Assembly: GCF_001468085.1 (NCBI RefSeq)
Contig: NZ_LNZB01000060.1
Coordinates: 711,417 to 775,416, forward strand
Origin: Legionella waltersii
GTDB lineage: Bacteria; Pseudomonadota; Gammaproteobacteria; Legionellales; Legionellaceae
Direction of reading: 5' to 3'
DNA length: 64,000 nt
The first letter of the stretch is position 1. The number at the start of each line of letters is the position of its first letter. The notes beneath the pieces were generated by a model. That model did not search any database. It was not told the DNA's origin and was given only the letters and a program-made list of their open reading frames with translations. Shown here one piece after another: positions 47,454-57,006 of this stretch. The position numbers and the translations under genes are program-made.

Positions 47454-48470
47454 ATGCGAAAAACCATATGGCTAGGTTTTATCACTTTATTTTTATTTTC
47501 TTTTGATGCTTTATCCAATTCAGGATTAACTCAACGCAAAGACGTTCAAGCATTTATCAATTCGATGGTAAAAAACCACCAATTCAACCGCAATCAACTC
47601 ATAAATACCCTAGAGCAAGTTCAGTTACAGCCTCAAATCATCGAGTCGATGGAACGGCCTTTTGAGAAGAAAACCTGGGACGTCTACAGTACACTTTTCC
47701 TCACCGCGCAAAGAATCGAAGGTGGTTTGAAGTTCTGGTCGGACAATGAGGCCGCATTAGAAAAAGCCCAGAAACGCTTTGGTGTCCCTCCCGAAATTAT
47801 TGTAGCAATATTAGGAGTAGAAACACTGTATGGAGAGCGCCAAGGTGATTACAATGTTCTGGATGCACTAGCTACCCTTGCCTTTAATTACCCTAAACGG
47901 TCAGCATTCTTTACGAAAGAGCTCAAGGAATATCTATTATTATGCCGCGAACAAGGCGTTTCTCCGGTTCAATATAAAGGTTCTTATGCTGGAGCTATTG
48001 GCATGCCTCAGTTCATGCCTAGTAGTTATCGCTATTATGCCGTAGATTTTAGCAATAAAGGCGCTAGAGATTTAGTTAACAATAGTCACGATGCAATCGG
48101 TAGTATTGCAAATTACTTCCATAAACATGGCTGGAAAACCAATCAAGGAGTTGCACAATTTGCTAAAGTTTCTGGTCGGAAATATAAAAGTTTACGAACT
48201 AATCCACGAACAGCAAATTACGCAATGTCCCAACTCAGTGCTGCAGGGATTAAACCAGTCACAGCCTCTAGCTATAATCCACCACGCGCCGGTTTAATTG
48301 AATTAGTCACCAATAAAGGAAACGAGTATTGGTTAGCTTATCCCAATTTTTTTGTGATTACGCGTTATAACTCAAGCCCTCAATACGCAATGGTTGTCTA
48401 TTTGTTATCACAACAGTTAAAGCAACATCGCCGAGACTATATTGAAAAAAAGCATAGGGCTTATGCTTAG
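47454..48470 (+). CDS. mltB: lytic murein transglycosylase B
   Basis: 338 aa. It cleaves peptidoglycan glycan strands to 1,6-anhydro-muropeptides. Catalytic Glu in ILGVETLYGERQGDYNVLDALATLAF; GAIGMPQFMPSSYRYYAVDF is typical. The signal peptide (MRKTIWLGFITLFLFSFDALS) has no lipobox Cys, so it is predicted soluble in the periplasm rather than a lipoprotein. AGGAAA precedes the ATG. It is divergent from lepA and 11 bases upstream of lspL. Confidence 0.92.
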   Translation: MRKTIWLGFITLFLFSFDALSNSGLTQRKDVQAFINSMVKNHQFNRNQLINTLEQVQLQPQIIESMERPFEKKTWDVYSTLFLTAQRIEGGLKFWSDNEAALEKAQKRFGVPPEIIVAILGVETLYGERQGDYNVLDALATLAFNYPKRSAFFTKELKEYLLLCREQGVSPVQYKGSYAGAIGMPQFMPSSYRYYAVDFSNKGARDLVNNSHDAIGSIANYFHKHGWKTNQGVAQFAKVSGRKYKSLRTNPRTANYAMSQLSAAGIKPVTASSYNPPRAGLIELVTNKGNEYWLAYPNFFVITRYNSSPQYAMVVYLLSQQLKQHRRDYIEKKHRAYA

Positions 48471-48481
48471 AGATCATCAAA

Positions 48482-49621
48482 ATGGATACCTGTTTCCTGT
48501 TTGCTAAACAGATGGATGACAATGGATGCTTAAGCCTTAAATTGAATGAGACTGGTGAGGTTCTAGCCCCCCCTGAGCCTAGAAATTATAATGAAATTAG
48601 TGCATTACAAACTGATTCACGCACTATCATAGTAGATTCTTGTTCACATGCTTTATTACTTGAATTGGCAATACCTTGGTTGCCAGAACGCAAAGCTAGG
48701 GTCGCGATACCTTATGCTCTCGAAGACAAACTAGCTCAGCCGGTAGAGGAAGTGCATTTTGCGTTTGATAAATTGCGATATCAAAATAATCAATACCTAA
48801 TTGCAGCAATTTCTAAACAAAGGATGCATGATGTAATTCAATTATTGAAAGACCATAGGATCAATTTTGATGCTATTACAATTGACTGGTTTGCATTAAA
48901 TTCTGATGAAGTCGCAATTAGTGATTCCGATTTAATGATTAACAAGAGTGAATTTAAAGGACAATTATCCGGTGAATTAGCAAAATCCTATTTAAATAAA
49001 CTAACTTCAGACACAATTTACTCGTTCAATGACAGCCAAATTCAATCTCCTATCCCATCCAAAGCAGAAGAAATGCTTTCTACTGTTTGGATTGCAAAGA
49101 GACTTCTAGTCACTAAGCCTATGAATTTCTGTCAAGGCGACATGCAACAAGGTACTGATTCTAAATGGATAAAAAATGGATATCTTATCGCTGCTGGTTT
49201 GTGTTGTACCTGGCTAGTTTCTCTTTTAGTGGTCGATGGGTTCACTTTATATCGTTTAAACAAGCAAACCCAGATTATTGACCAACAGATTGAAGTGATC
49301 TATCGCGAATTCTTCCCTGACGCCAAACAGATCATCAGCCCCAAGTTTAGAATTAGCCAACTGCTTGGAAATAACTCCTCAGACAATCAAGCCCACTTTT
49401 GGTATGTGTTAAATCAATTTTCCCATGCTATGAAAAATAGCAAAATAGATATAGAACAATTACGTTATCAAAACAAAAAATTATCCGTTACTTTGATAAG
49501 TCCAGACTTTGCTAAACTACAAGACATTGAAAATCAATTAAAACGGCTAAAATTGACCGTAAAGCAAACCCAAGCATCCACAAAAGATAAACAGGTTATT
49601 GCAACCTTGGAGCTCATGTGA
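48482..49621 (+). CDS. lspL: type II secretion system protein L
   Basis: 379 aa. The cytoplasmic actin-like region (IPYALEDKLAQPVEEVHFAFDKL) is typical of GspL. A single membrane segment lies about residues 236-257 (YLIAAGLCCTWLVSLLVVDG), followed by a periplasmic ferredoxin-like domain (MKNSKIDIEQLRYQNKKLSV). GspL recruits the ATPase GspE to the inner-membrane platform. Its stop overlaps the lspM GTG (GTGA). The other lsp genes are not in the window, consistent with the split lsp loci known in Legionella. Confidence 0.88.
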   Translation: MDTCFLFAKQMDDNGCLSLKLNETGEVLAPPEPRNYNEISALQTDSRTIIVDSCSHALLLELAIPWLPERKARVAIPYALEDKLAQPVEEVHFAFDKLRYQNNQYLIAAISKQRMHDVIQLLKDHRINFDAITIDWFALNSDEVAISDSDLMINKSEFKGQLSGELAKSYLNKLTSDTIYSFNDSQIQSPIPSKAEEMLSTVWIAKRLLVTKPMNFCQGDMQQGTDSKWIKNGYLIAAGLCCTWLVSLLVVDGFTLYRLNKQTQIIDQQIEVIYREFFPDAKQIISPKFRISQLLGNNSSDNQAHFWYVLNQFSHAMKNSKIDIEQLRYQNKKLSVTLISPDFAKLQDIENQLKRLKLTVKQTQASTKDKQVIATLELM

Positions 49622-50088
49622 AAGCCTATTTAAACTCACTCAATGAACGAGAAAAATGGATGGTTATAGTCGCTGTTTTAGCGGTTTTTATCTATGGTTA
49701 TTATTTACTTTTATTTGATCCTTTGAGTGAACGAGTAAAACAAAAATCAACTCAGTTAATTGAAAAAACGGAAACCCTAGAGTGGATGAAAAAGGTACGC
49801 CATCAAAAAGGGATAGGGAAATCAAAAAAATCAATTGATAACAGTCAACTACTAACTCTTCTCGCTGACCGGCTTAAAGAAAGTAAAGGGTTAAAGTTTC
49901 CTTATCAGCTGCAACAAACAGCCTCTGGAGAAGTTCAATTGTCATTTGAAGAAGTCCCATTCCAACTGTTTTTATCTTGGCTAACGGACATTCATGAACA
50001 ATATTCGATCTATGTAAAGCAGCTCGATGTGCAAAATACCCAAACCCCTGGAGTAACAAAGCTTTCAATCATTTTAACAGCTGGTTAA
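49618..50088 (+). CDS. lspM: type II secretion system protein M
   Basis: 156 aa, GTG start overlapping the lspL stop. Short cytoplasmic N-terminus with LNEREKWMV, one membrane segment (residues 14-32), and a periplasmic domain (LSFEEVPFQLFLSWLTDIHEQYSIYVKQLDV), the usual GspM layout. GspM stabilises GspL. The 3' end (last codons and stop) is the start of a 64-bp tandem duplication. Confidence 0.88.
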   Translation: MKAYLNSLNEREKWMVIVAVLAVFIYGYYLLLFDPLSERVKQKSTQLIEKTETLEWMKKVRHQKGIGKSKKSIDNSQLLTLLADRLKESKGLKFPYQLQQTASGEVQLSFEEVPFQLFLSWLTDIHEQYSIYVKQLDVQNTQTPGVTKLSIILTAG

Positions 50089-50204
50089 TTGTATTGCCTC
50101 GCATGAATGATGGGGATGGACACCACTGGGGTCCATTTTAACAGCTGGTTAATTGTATTGCCTCGCATGAATGATGGGGACGGACCCCACTGGGGTCCGT
50201 CCCC
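50071..50204 (+). repeat. 64-bp tandem duplication at the lspM 3' end, ending in a 13-bp hairpin
   Basis: Unit 50071-50134 is repeated at 50135-50198 and includes the last codons and stop of lspM. The second unit runs into a perfect hairpin: GGGGACGGACCCC (50176-50188), loop ACT, GGGGTCCGTCCCC (50192-50204). In the first unit the left arm has mismatches and the outer GTCCCC is missing, so it cannot form the full stem. No T-run. Confidence 0.85.
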
Positions 50205-50217
50205 ATTCAACGGTCTC

Positions 50218-50748
50218 TTATTCTTCCAAATTTTCTTGAACACTTCCCCAGCTCTTAACACCAGCCCCTTGCTTTACTTCATCTGGCAATTGCTCAAGGG
50301 CTTTCTGTGCTGCTTCTGGACTATTATAGGTCCCATACACACCCTTATAATATTGCTTTCCATTTTTTTGATATCTAACTTGGGCCATTCTATCGTTTTT
50401 AGGTGCTTTATATAATTTGTTCGCCACCTTAGATGCTTTTTGATCGTCCGCTAATTCAATAGTATACCCTTGGGGATTTTGGCTTGATACCCAACCTTTA
50501 TCCCTATCTTTAAAAGAAACTGGTGAATGATACTCACCCACATGATAAGAGTCTGGTACAACAACTCCCTGACTGGATTGATCTGTGTAAGTGTAGGATC
50601 TGACTGTGTAATAATCCTGGGGATAGAGTTGGCTATTGTCATAAGTATACAGTTGGTAACCACCAGCATAATCTTCTTCATAAACAACACATGAAGATAA
50701 TTGAATAGCACAAATTCCCATTAAAATTACTTTAATGCATGCATTCAT
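50218..50748 (-). CDS. SPOR-domain lipoprotein
   Basis: 176 aa. Lipoprotein signal with lipobox LSSC at residues 17-20. A Tyr-rich region follows (residues 23-60). The C-terminal 80 residues (GYTIELADDQKASKVANKLYK, then RYQKNGKQYYKGVYGTYNS) look like a SPOR domain, which binds denuded peptidoglycan at the septum. Probably outer-membrane anchored. It converges on lspM across the repeat hairpin. Confidence 0.72.
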   Translation of the reverse strand: MNACIKVILMGICAIQLSSCVVYEEDYAGGYQLYTYDNSQLYPQDYYTVRSYTYTDQSSQGVVVPDSYHVGEYHSPVSFKDRDKGWVSSQNPQGYTIELADDQKASKVANKLYKAPKNDRMAQVRYQKNGKQYYKGVYGTYNSPEAAQKALEQLPDEVKQGAGVKSWGSVQENLEE

Positions 50749-50889
50749 GACAGATTCCCCCCACGATGAGTATGGATTTATTCTTATTTATTGTTATCTG
50801 CCAAAATTAAAAAAACTTTAATCTCTTAATATTGTGAACCAACTCAGTATGGACTAAAGTATCTATTTTCCATTTCATTGGCAGAGAGC

Positions 50890-52215
50890 ATGTGGACACA
50901 CCGTCGATCTGGACAAACTAATCAACGTGGAGCGCAAGATCATCGCGACCCTTATGAAAGAGACAGAACCAGAGTCATCCATTGTCCCGCATTCCGTAGA
51001 CTACAGAGAAAAACTCAAATTCTTGGAACAGATGAAGGGGATTTTCATCGCACTCGCTTAACACACTCTTTGGAAGTTGATTCTATTGGACGCAGTATTG
51101 TACGAAATTTAATGTCCAACCAGGAACATCCACTTCTCCTATCAGGATTACTACCCAATGACGATCTCATCAGTGTCATTTGTCTTCTTCATGATATAGG
51201 ACATCCTCCCTTTGGGCATGGAGGAGAAGTTGCACTCAATTACATGATGCGCAATTACGGTGGATTTGAGGGAAATGCCCAAACCTTACGCCTTCTCACA
51301 AAAGTAGAAAATAGCTACGGTGGATTTGGTCTGGATCTGACACGGCGTGCCCTTTTAGGTGTTTTGAAGTATCCTGTAAAACGCTCAGACGTTGTTGCTC
51401 CCAAACAACCACCCATCCATGAATCAATTCATAAAACCATTAAAATCAATGATTGGTTACCTCCAAAATCGTATTTTGATTGCGAGCAAGCTGAAGTGGA
51501 CTGGTTGTTGTCCCCATTTTCAGAACAAGATAGACAATTATTTCAATCATTAGGGAAACAGCCAGAAGACACACAAGTTGGAAAAGCAGCTTATCATAGT
51601 TTTGATTGCTCTATAATGGATACAGCCGACGATATAGCCTATGGGGTTCATGATTTAGAGGATGCAATCCACCTACGATTAATTCACAGAGATCACCTTG
51701 ATGCTCCTGAATTTAGATCCTTATTAAATGAAACCTCGTTTTCAGATCATCATGATCGCCTACTCAACGCATTATTTTCTAATGAGGTTCATGTAAGAAA
51801 GCAAGCGATTGGAGAAATGGTTAATTACTTTATTACCTCCACACACATCATTGTGAGTAATGATGAGTTTGACAATCAATTGTTAAAGCATAATATTGAA
51901 CTTATCCCAGAAGCTAGAATGCTTCTCAACTATTTAATGCGATGCATTTATACTTACGTGATTGATTCTCAAGAAGCAAGAACTTTTGAGTATGGGGGGC
52001 AAACAGTAGTCCTTCGCTTGTTTGAAGCAATCAGCTCTAATCCAGGAAGCTTACTTGATGATAAAAACAGAGTCCATTTTAAAGAAGCTAAAGATGAAAA
52101 CTCAGCTTATCGAATAGTTTGTGATTATCTAGCCAATATGACTGACGAATATGCTTATAGAATGCATGAACGTTTATTTGGATTTAACACACGAACCATT
52201 TTTGAAAGATTATAA
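50890..52215 (+). CDS. dgt: deoxyguanosinetriphosphate triphosphohydrolase-like protein
   Basis: 441 aa from ATG 50890, with an AGAGA-type site upstream; a TTG at 50878 is the other in-frame start. HD-domain phosphohydrolase: RDRTRVIHCPAFRRLQRKTQ, RLTHSLEV (His), LLHDIGHPPFGHGGE (HD pair) and MDTADDIAYGVHDLEDA. It hydrolyses dNTPs to nucleoside and triphosphate, and probably adjusts dNTP pools. Confidence 0.93.
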   Translation: MWTHRRSGQTNQRGAQDHRDPYERDRTRVIHCPAFRRLQRKTQILGTDEGDFHRTRLTHSLEVDSIGRSIVRNLMSNQEHPLLLSGLLPNDDLISVICLLHDIGHPPFGHGGEVALNYMMRNYGGFEGNAQTLRLLTKVENSYGGFGLDLTRRALLGVLKYPVKRSDVVAPKQPPIHESIHKTIKINDWLPPKSYFDCEQAEVDWLLSPFSEQDRQLFQSLGKQPEDTQVGKAAYHSFDCSIMDTADDIAYGVHDLEDAIHLRLIHRDHLDAPEFRSLLNETSFSDHHDRLLNALFSNEVHVRKQAIGEMVNYFITSTHIIVSNDEFDNQLLKHNIELIPEARMLLNYLMRCIYTYVIDSQEARTFEYGGQTVVLRLFEAISSNPGSLLDDKNRVHFKEAKDENSAYRIVCDYLANMTDEYAYRMHERLFGFNTRTIFERL

Positions 52216-52291
52216 AAAGTTAATGAGACAACTATAAATACATGATACAGTAGACGCGTTTAAAAATTACTGGATGTAAGAGAATTGTACA

Positions 52292-53272
52292 ATGGATTTA
52301 AACGCTGAGTTAATAGCCCTGCTTAATATCAAACCAATTTCAAATCATGTGTACTCACTAATCGAGCTTGGAGCTAATCCAGACACTCTAAACCACAATG
52401 GTTATAGTTTATTGCACTTATTGGTTCTGAATAATCAAATAGAGGACGCTTATTACCTTATTAAAAACCATAAGGTAAACGTTAACGTGAAAGATAAGAG
52501 AGGATTTACTCCTCTGTACTATATGCTCAATGAGAGTTATACACCTGAGAGCATTATCCAGATGATAAGACTTGGAGCATCCCCTCTTATAAGAAATAGA
52601 AAAGGACAAGCTCCTATCCACTATCTCTTACAGAACTATCACTTTTCTTATACTTTACAACTGTTAGAAGTTCATCCTGAATCATCGGGGCTGAGTAGCC
52701 AAGATGGTTGTCCTTTAGAGTTGATGTTAAATAACAGACATCGGCAAAAATACACGGCTGATAATTACCTAACCATTGTAAGATGCGGTGCCAATCCTTC
52801 TACTAGGGATGCATTTGGCTCCACACTTCTATCAATTATTCTCAATACAGCAAGTTTTGATAAAGCTGAAGAGCTTGTAGCACTTAGTAAAATTCATCCA
52901 TCTGATCGATTATATTTTAAGCCTGAATACATTGATTTATTTATCACTGAAGATGGTATATCCGATTTAATTTGTAATCTACGAGAAAAGAAATACAAAT
53001 CGAGGGAAATTGCCTACCTTGCCAGATATCCTTCAAGTAAGGAGCGAGTCATCGAAACCATTAAAAATTTAGATTCAGAACAACAAAAAGAAATTCTCAA
53101 AGAGTGTCTTGATCCCAGTAGTCAACTCAATGCATTTTTTGCAGTTCCTCGAGGATGGTTTAAAACAAGCAATGAACGAGGTACCCTTCTGCAGATAAAA
53201 CAATTATCAGATCAAATTGAATCCACAGATACTCATCAGAGTATCGAAAAACAATATTACTGTCTATTTTAG
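52292..53272 (+). CDS. ankyrin-repeat protein, candidate Dot/Icm effector
   Basis: 326 aa. At least four ankyrin repeats lie about residues 15-200, with signatures GYSLLHLLVLNNQ, GFTPLYYMLNES, GQAPIHYLLQNY and GSTLLSIILNT. The C-terminal 120 residues are helical and unassigned. No signal peptide. Ankyrin proteins of this kind are frequently Dot/Icm effectors that bind host proteins. The gene is single, between dgt and the tRNA cluster. Confidence 0.78.
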   Translation: MDLNAELIALLNIKPISNHVYSLIELGANPDTLNHNGYSLLHLLVLNNQIEDAYYLIKNHKVNVNVKDKRGFTPLYYMLNESYTPESIIQMIRLGASPLIRNRKGQAPIHYLLQNYHFSYTLQLLEVHPESSGLSSQDGCPLELMLNNRHRQKYTADNYLTIVRCGANPSTRDAFGSTLLSIILNTASFDKAEELVALSKIHPSDRLYFKPEYIDLFITEDGISDLICNLREKKYKSREIAYLARYPSSKERVIETIKNLDSEQQKEILKECLDPSSQLNAFFAVPRGWFKTSNERGTLLQIKQLSDQIESTDTHQSIEKQYYCLF

Positions 53273-53296
53273 ATTTATTATTTTTTACAATTAAGA

Positions 53297-53372
53297 TGGC
53301 GTCCCCAGGGGGATTCGAACCCCCGTTACCGCCGTGAAAGGGCGATGTCCTAGGCCTCTAGACGATGGGGAC
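53297..53372 (-). tRNA. tRNA-Glu (TTC), copy 2
   Basis: 76 bases. Acceptor GTCCCCA/TGGGGAC, encoded CCA, anticodon TTC, T arm GGTTCGAATC. Identical to the copy 129 bases upstream in the transcript. Last gene of the Ala-Glu-Glu cluster. Confidence 0.97.
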
Positions 53373-53425
53373 CTGGAACTTTTTGTTTATGTATTATAAC
53401 ACTTGTACTAAATAATACCAAATAA

Positions 53426-53501
53426 TGGCGTCCCCAGGGGGATTCGAACCCCCGTTACCGCCGTGAAAGGGCGATGTCCTAGGCCTCTAGACGATGGGGA
53501 C
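53426..53501 (-). tRNA. tRNA-Glu (TTC), copy 1
   Basis: 76 bases, same sequence as the other tRNA-Glu. The spacers on either side differ, so only the tRNA and its immediate flank were duplicated. Confidence 0.97.
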
Positions 53502-53537
53502 CTAGTTTTTTTTACCATCAACATACTAAGATGTTGA

Positions 53538-53613
<76 letters not shown>

Positions 53614-53627
53614 AAATTAAGGTCTGC

Positions 53628-53656
53628 AGTTTAAAGAGCTACAGAATACCTGTCAA
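53628..53656 (-). promoter_or_regulatory. promoter for the tRNA-Ala-Glu-Glu cluster
   Basis: Minus strand: TTGACA (consensus), 17-base spacer, TAAACT, about 15 bases before tRNA-Ala. Strong match with ideal spacing. Confidence 0.8.
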
Positions 53657-53768
53657 GTGTTTTGGCAAAATTCTCTGTCTCTTCAAGCAATATCATGACG
53701 CACCAAAAATATAATGACTGCTTTAAATTTATCCGATAGAATCCTGGTAAGTGAAGCTGGTTTTATCG

Positions 53769-53829
53769 CAGGACTTAGACCTCCACGATCGCTTATACAG
53801 AAAAAGATTAGGAGTTTTTCGTAAGTCCT
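53769..53829. repeat. short CAGGACTTA element
   Basis: CAGGACTTAG at 53769 and TTTTTCGTAAGTCCT ending at 53829 are the paired ends of the CAGGACTTA family, here 61 bp. It lies in the gene-free interval 53614-53883 upstream of the LegC2-like gene. Confidence 0.6.
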
Positions 53830-53883
53830 TTATAAATAAAATACCACTTTGGATGTCAACTATATTGTAAAGGGAAAGACACT

Positions 53884-55095
53884 ATGGCAGATACTGTTAG
53901 AACTACCCCCAACATTGATAAAAATGAAACCACATCAACAGCGGATAGCTCCCTAGACCCAATAAGCGTTGAGACATTAAAGAATGGAATTCAAGAGCTT
54001 AGTGCGAACCAAAATAGTTTTATAGAAATTAAAAAGCACATTGCAAAAGTGGTTGAAGCACTCGCACAAAACAGTAGTTTCTTTAGCAGAATCGCGACAA
54101 CATGGGCTGATATGCCCCTTTGGCTAAAAATTGTTTTGGGGTTTGCTGTCGTTGTCCCAACCTTGGTTCTGGGTATTGTATTTCAAGTGATCACTTTAAT
54201 CGTATTTAGCCTATTATCGATTGCCTCATACCTTGGAATTGCCTACTTGTTAAATAATCATAATGAACATACCCATGATATAACTGACAAATTACAAGAA
54301 ACCATGAATACATTGGCTGATTCACTAGAAGAAGCCATTCAATCATTGGAACCACTTCGCAAAGAGCTTGCCGAGCAAGTTAATTATTTCCATGATGAAA
54401 ATGAGCGTTTACTGAGTAGTGATGAAGAGTTACGCCATAAAATCTCACAACTCACTGAAGAAGGTAGACGTCTTCAGGAAGACTCTGAATCATTAAAGTC
54501 TGTTAATTTTCAGCTTAAAGGCACGAACACGAAGTTAGAATCCAGTAATGAATTACAAAAGGAACTTCTTCGAATCAACGTCCAAGAAATTGAACGCTTA
54601 AACAAAGAGAGTGAAAAAAATGCCTTCGCTCTTGTTCAGGCCACTCAAGAGCTTGAAAGGGTACAAAAGGAAATGGGAGAAAGACTTAGACAATCTCAAT
54701 TAATTGCCGAGGTACTCCAACAAAATGCCATTGAATTCTCAAATCAGGTTATTGAATCGAAGGAAGAAAGAGAACTGTTTCAAACAAAATTAAAAGGCTT
54801 TGTCAGCAACCAAGCAGAGAGTTTCAATCGAATAACGGATAGAATTTTTCAAGCCGAAACGGAGTTGGCTCGGGTAAAGGAAGAACTCAATTTCAGTAAC
54901 AAACGAAATGAAGAATTGTTGGATCGCATGGATAGAGTATTAATACCTTGGGAAAATCGCCTTAATCTAATCACCCCCCCCCCAACCGTCAAACACAGCA
55001 AAACAATTTCTGAGATTGGATTAATGGGGCATAAAGAGAACATAAACCCGACTAAAGTATCCTCAGAACAGCATTTGATTGAAGTGAGGATATAA
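53884..55095 (+). CDS. two-TM coiled-coil protein, LegC2/YlfB-like candidate effector with a C10 tract
   Basis: 403 aa, with AAAGGGA before the ATG. Hydrophobic hairpin about residues 79-122, then a long coiled coil about 130-350 (charged heptads such as LEEAIQSLEPLRKELAEQVN). This is the layout of LegC2/YlfB and LegC7/YlfA, Legionella effectors that mimic SNAREs on host membranes; length is also similar, and I recall LegC2 lying in this neighbourhood in L. pneumophila. Ten C in a row (54974-54983) encode TPPP near residue 366. Loss or gain of one C ends the frame within 8-14 codons and removes the native last 37 residues. Confidence 0.72.
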   Translation: MADTVRTTPNIDKNETTSTADSSLDPISVETLKNGIQELSANQNSFIEIKKHIAKVVEALAQNSSFFSRIATTWADMPLWLKIVLGFAVVVPTLVLGIVFQVITLIVFSLLSIASYLGIAYLLNNHNEHTHDITDKLQETMNTLADSLEEAIQSLEPLRKELAEQVNYFHDENERLLSSDEELRHKISQLTEEGRRLQEDSESLKSVNFQLKGTNTKLESSNELQKELLRINVQEIERLNKESEKNAFALVQATQELERVQKEMGERLRQSQLIAEVLQQNAIEFSNQVIESKEERELFQTKLKGFVSNQAESFNRITDRIFQAETELARVKEELNFSNKRNEELLDRMDRVLIPWENRLNLITPPPTVKHSKTISEIGLMGHKENINPTKVSSEQHLIEVRI

Positions 55096-55254
55096 TCACA
55101 GTTCAACCAATATGCTATTTCCTAAAAAATGAATAGCACTGAACTCAGCAAATGGTTAACTGGCAGTTATCTCGTGGAACACAAAGCAACCACGTGGTTT
55201 AAATTTTAACCCCAGTGTTGTAAAATGGGCATTTTTAGTTCCTGTTAACTGATC

Positions 55255-56862
55255 ATGTCCAAGCTTAGATTTTTTAGAAATACTGTTGCTAATCAACGAA
55301 GGGCTCATAAGAAAGCTAGCTTTACTAGAGATCCTAGGATAAAGTTTCTTGGTAGTTTGTCCCCATTAAATGGCTTGATAATGAAAGCCATCCATTTAAA
55401 CACGAATCATAACTATTTTTGGAATGGAGCAAAGCAACTCCTTTTTATGCGTATTTTACATAGCCCATTAGCGATGAGTGATGTATCAAGATTTGATGGT
55501 AATCTATTGCAAATCCAGCGTTGGCTTACACAACAATTAAAATCTCCTACGCCAATATGGAGTCAAGCTTGGAAGCACCCAATTCGCAAAGCCTGGGCCA
55601 CTCAAGCTATTAAGAATCATTCTCTACATCTCGAAGACAGAGAACAATTTGCTGATGTCACTGTTTGTGGATTTAAAATTGATCCTCGTCTTCCCTATCG
55701 CTTTAATCCAACAAGTCAAATTGCGATATGGTTTAGTACATCTCCTAATCTTGCGATACGTGATAAAGAAAAATCTCGATTAATTGAAAGAGGATTATCT
55801 GTATCCAATAGAGAGAATGTTTTAGTATACAGTTCTATATTATTAGATGATTCAGCAAAAGAGGATATGAAGATATTCTCAAGTAAACATCAAATTGTTC
55901 TAATTGATATTGATGATCTAAATATAACCTTATCAAACACGTCCAGAGAACTTCTTCAATTAGCACGGCTCGAATTATCGCATTTAGGTAAAGGGGGTAA
56001 CCCCGCAGCTGCCTCTGATCTTATTCGCTGGATACCAGAAATAATGAAGGGCTCAGTATACGCAGATATTGATTTACCCATCGATGATTCAATAGTTGAG
56101 CAACCAATGCTCCATCCAAGTGCTGGTTTACCAGTAGTCTGTAATATGGGATCATTTACTTACACGACTTTACCAAGCTATCAGCAAGCTGAAAACTGCA
56201 CGATTAATACAGACATTATTGCCTATAGTGATCATTCAGATACTGAATTATTTATGGAAAGTGTCGCAAAACATATCCTTCAATCCTATAAAAATCCTTT
56301 CCAAACACTTGTTAAAAGCAAAGCGCCTATTTGTGAAACACAAGCATTTAAGAACATGCTTAATACCCCAAAAGCAACCTTATTTGATTTAAGAAAAATG
56401 GTCTCTGATTGTTCAACACTTAAGGATTTTTATCATTTGCTAGGTAGAGATCTTTTCCGTAACACATTTAGATTATCTGCAAATGACTTGGAATCTTTGC
56501 AAATATGCTTCAAATACAACTCCACCTTACCAAGCAACCTTTTGAAAAACATGAGCCAAATTAATTCGCAACTAAAAGATCTACGAACCCATTATTATAA
56601 AGCACTTGTTGAAGAAATTTCTGGCCCAGGAGCGATCTATCGAGCTTTTGGTGGCATTAAACTTTTTCACAATGGTGCCTATAGAAAAGAGAGTTTGCTT
56701 CCAGTATCCAATGCAAGAGCCCTCGAGGGGTTCGGTTGTGTCAACAATATGACAAGTTTTGTTTCTGATAACATCCCATCATGGCGATTAACTGAGGAAG
56801 AATTCAATAAAAGATCATTTAATGAAGATGGACTTTCTTGGATTTCTCCACCAGGTCGTTGA
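55255..56862 (+). CDS. GT-A glycosyltransferase related to clostridial-toxin catalytic domains, candidate effector
   Basis: 535 aa, no signal peptide. Residues about 150-300 carry a TcdA/TcdB-type glycosyltransferase core: IAIWFSTSPNLA, then AAASD255-LI-R258, then Y269-A-D271-I-D273. Spacing D-R-Y-DxD equals that of TcdB (Asp270, Arg273, Tyr284, Asp286, Asp288), the UDP-sugar and metal site. A late FNEDGLSW plus SPPG element resembles the toxins' C-terminal active-site loop. N-terminal 130 residues are basic and unassigned. It probably glycosylates a host or bacterial protein. Effector role is inference from the family and Legionella context. Confidence 0.78.
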   Translation: MSKLRFFRNTVANQRRAHKKASFTRDPRIKFLGSLSPLNGLIMKAIHLNTNHNYFWNGAKQLLFMRILHSPLAMSDVSRFDGNLLQIQRWLTQQLKSPTPIWSQAWKHPIRKAWATQAIKNHSLHLEDREQFADVTVCGFKIDPRLPYRFNPTSQIAIWFSTSPNLAIRDKEKSRLIERGLSVSNRENVLVYSSILLDDSAKEDMKIFSSKHQIVLIDIDDLNITLSNTSRELLQLARLELSHLGKGGNPAAASDLIRWIPEIMKGSVYADIDLPIDDSIVEQPMLHPSAGLPVVCNMGSFTYTTLPSYQQAENCTINTDIIAYSDHSDTELFMESVAKHILQSYKNPFQTLVKSKAPICETQAFKNMLNTPKATLFDLRKMVSDCSTLKDFYHLLGRDLFRNTFRLSANDLESLQICFKYNSTLPSNLLKNMSQINSQLKDLRTHYYKALVEEISGPGAIYRAFGGIKLFHNGAYRKESLLPVSNARALEGFGCVNNMTSFVSDNIPSWRLTEEEFNKRSFNEDGLSWISPPGR

Positions 56863-57006
56863 TTCATGATAGGTAATGGCTATTTTTGAGAGGCGCGATT
56901 ATATCTCTGAAACCTTAAGGAATTCTTAAATCCGGGCATAAAGCTTGCATATTTATTTACAAAAGTGTTATGTTGAATTGGAATGGATTTGGAAGTGGAG
57001 TGCAAA

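Noticed and set aside
50071-50204. Possible CRISPR array
   Set aside because: Only two directly abutting units without spacers; a simple tandem duplication. No cas genes in the window.
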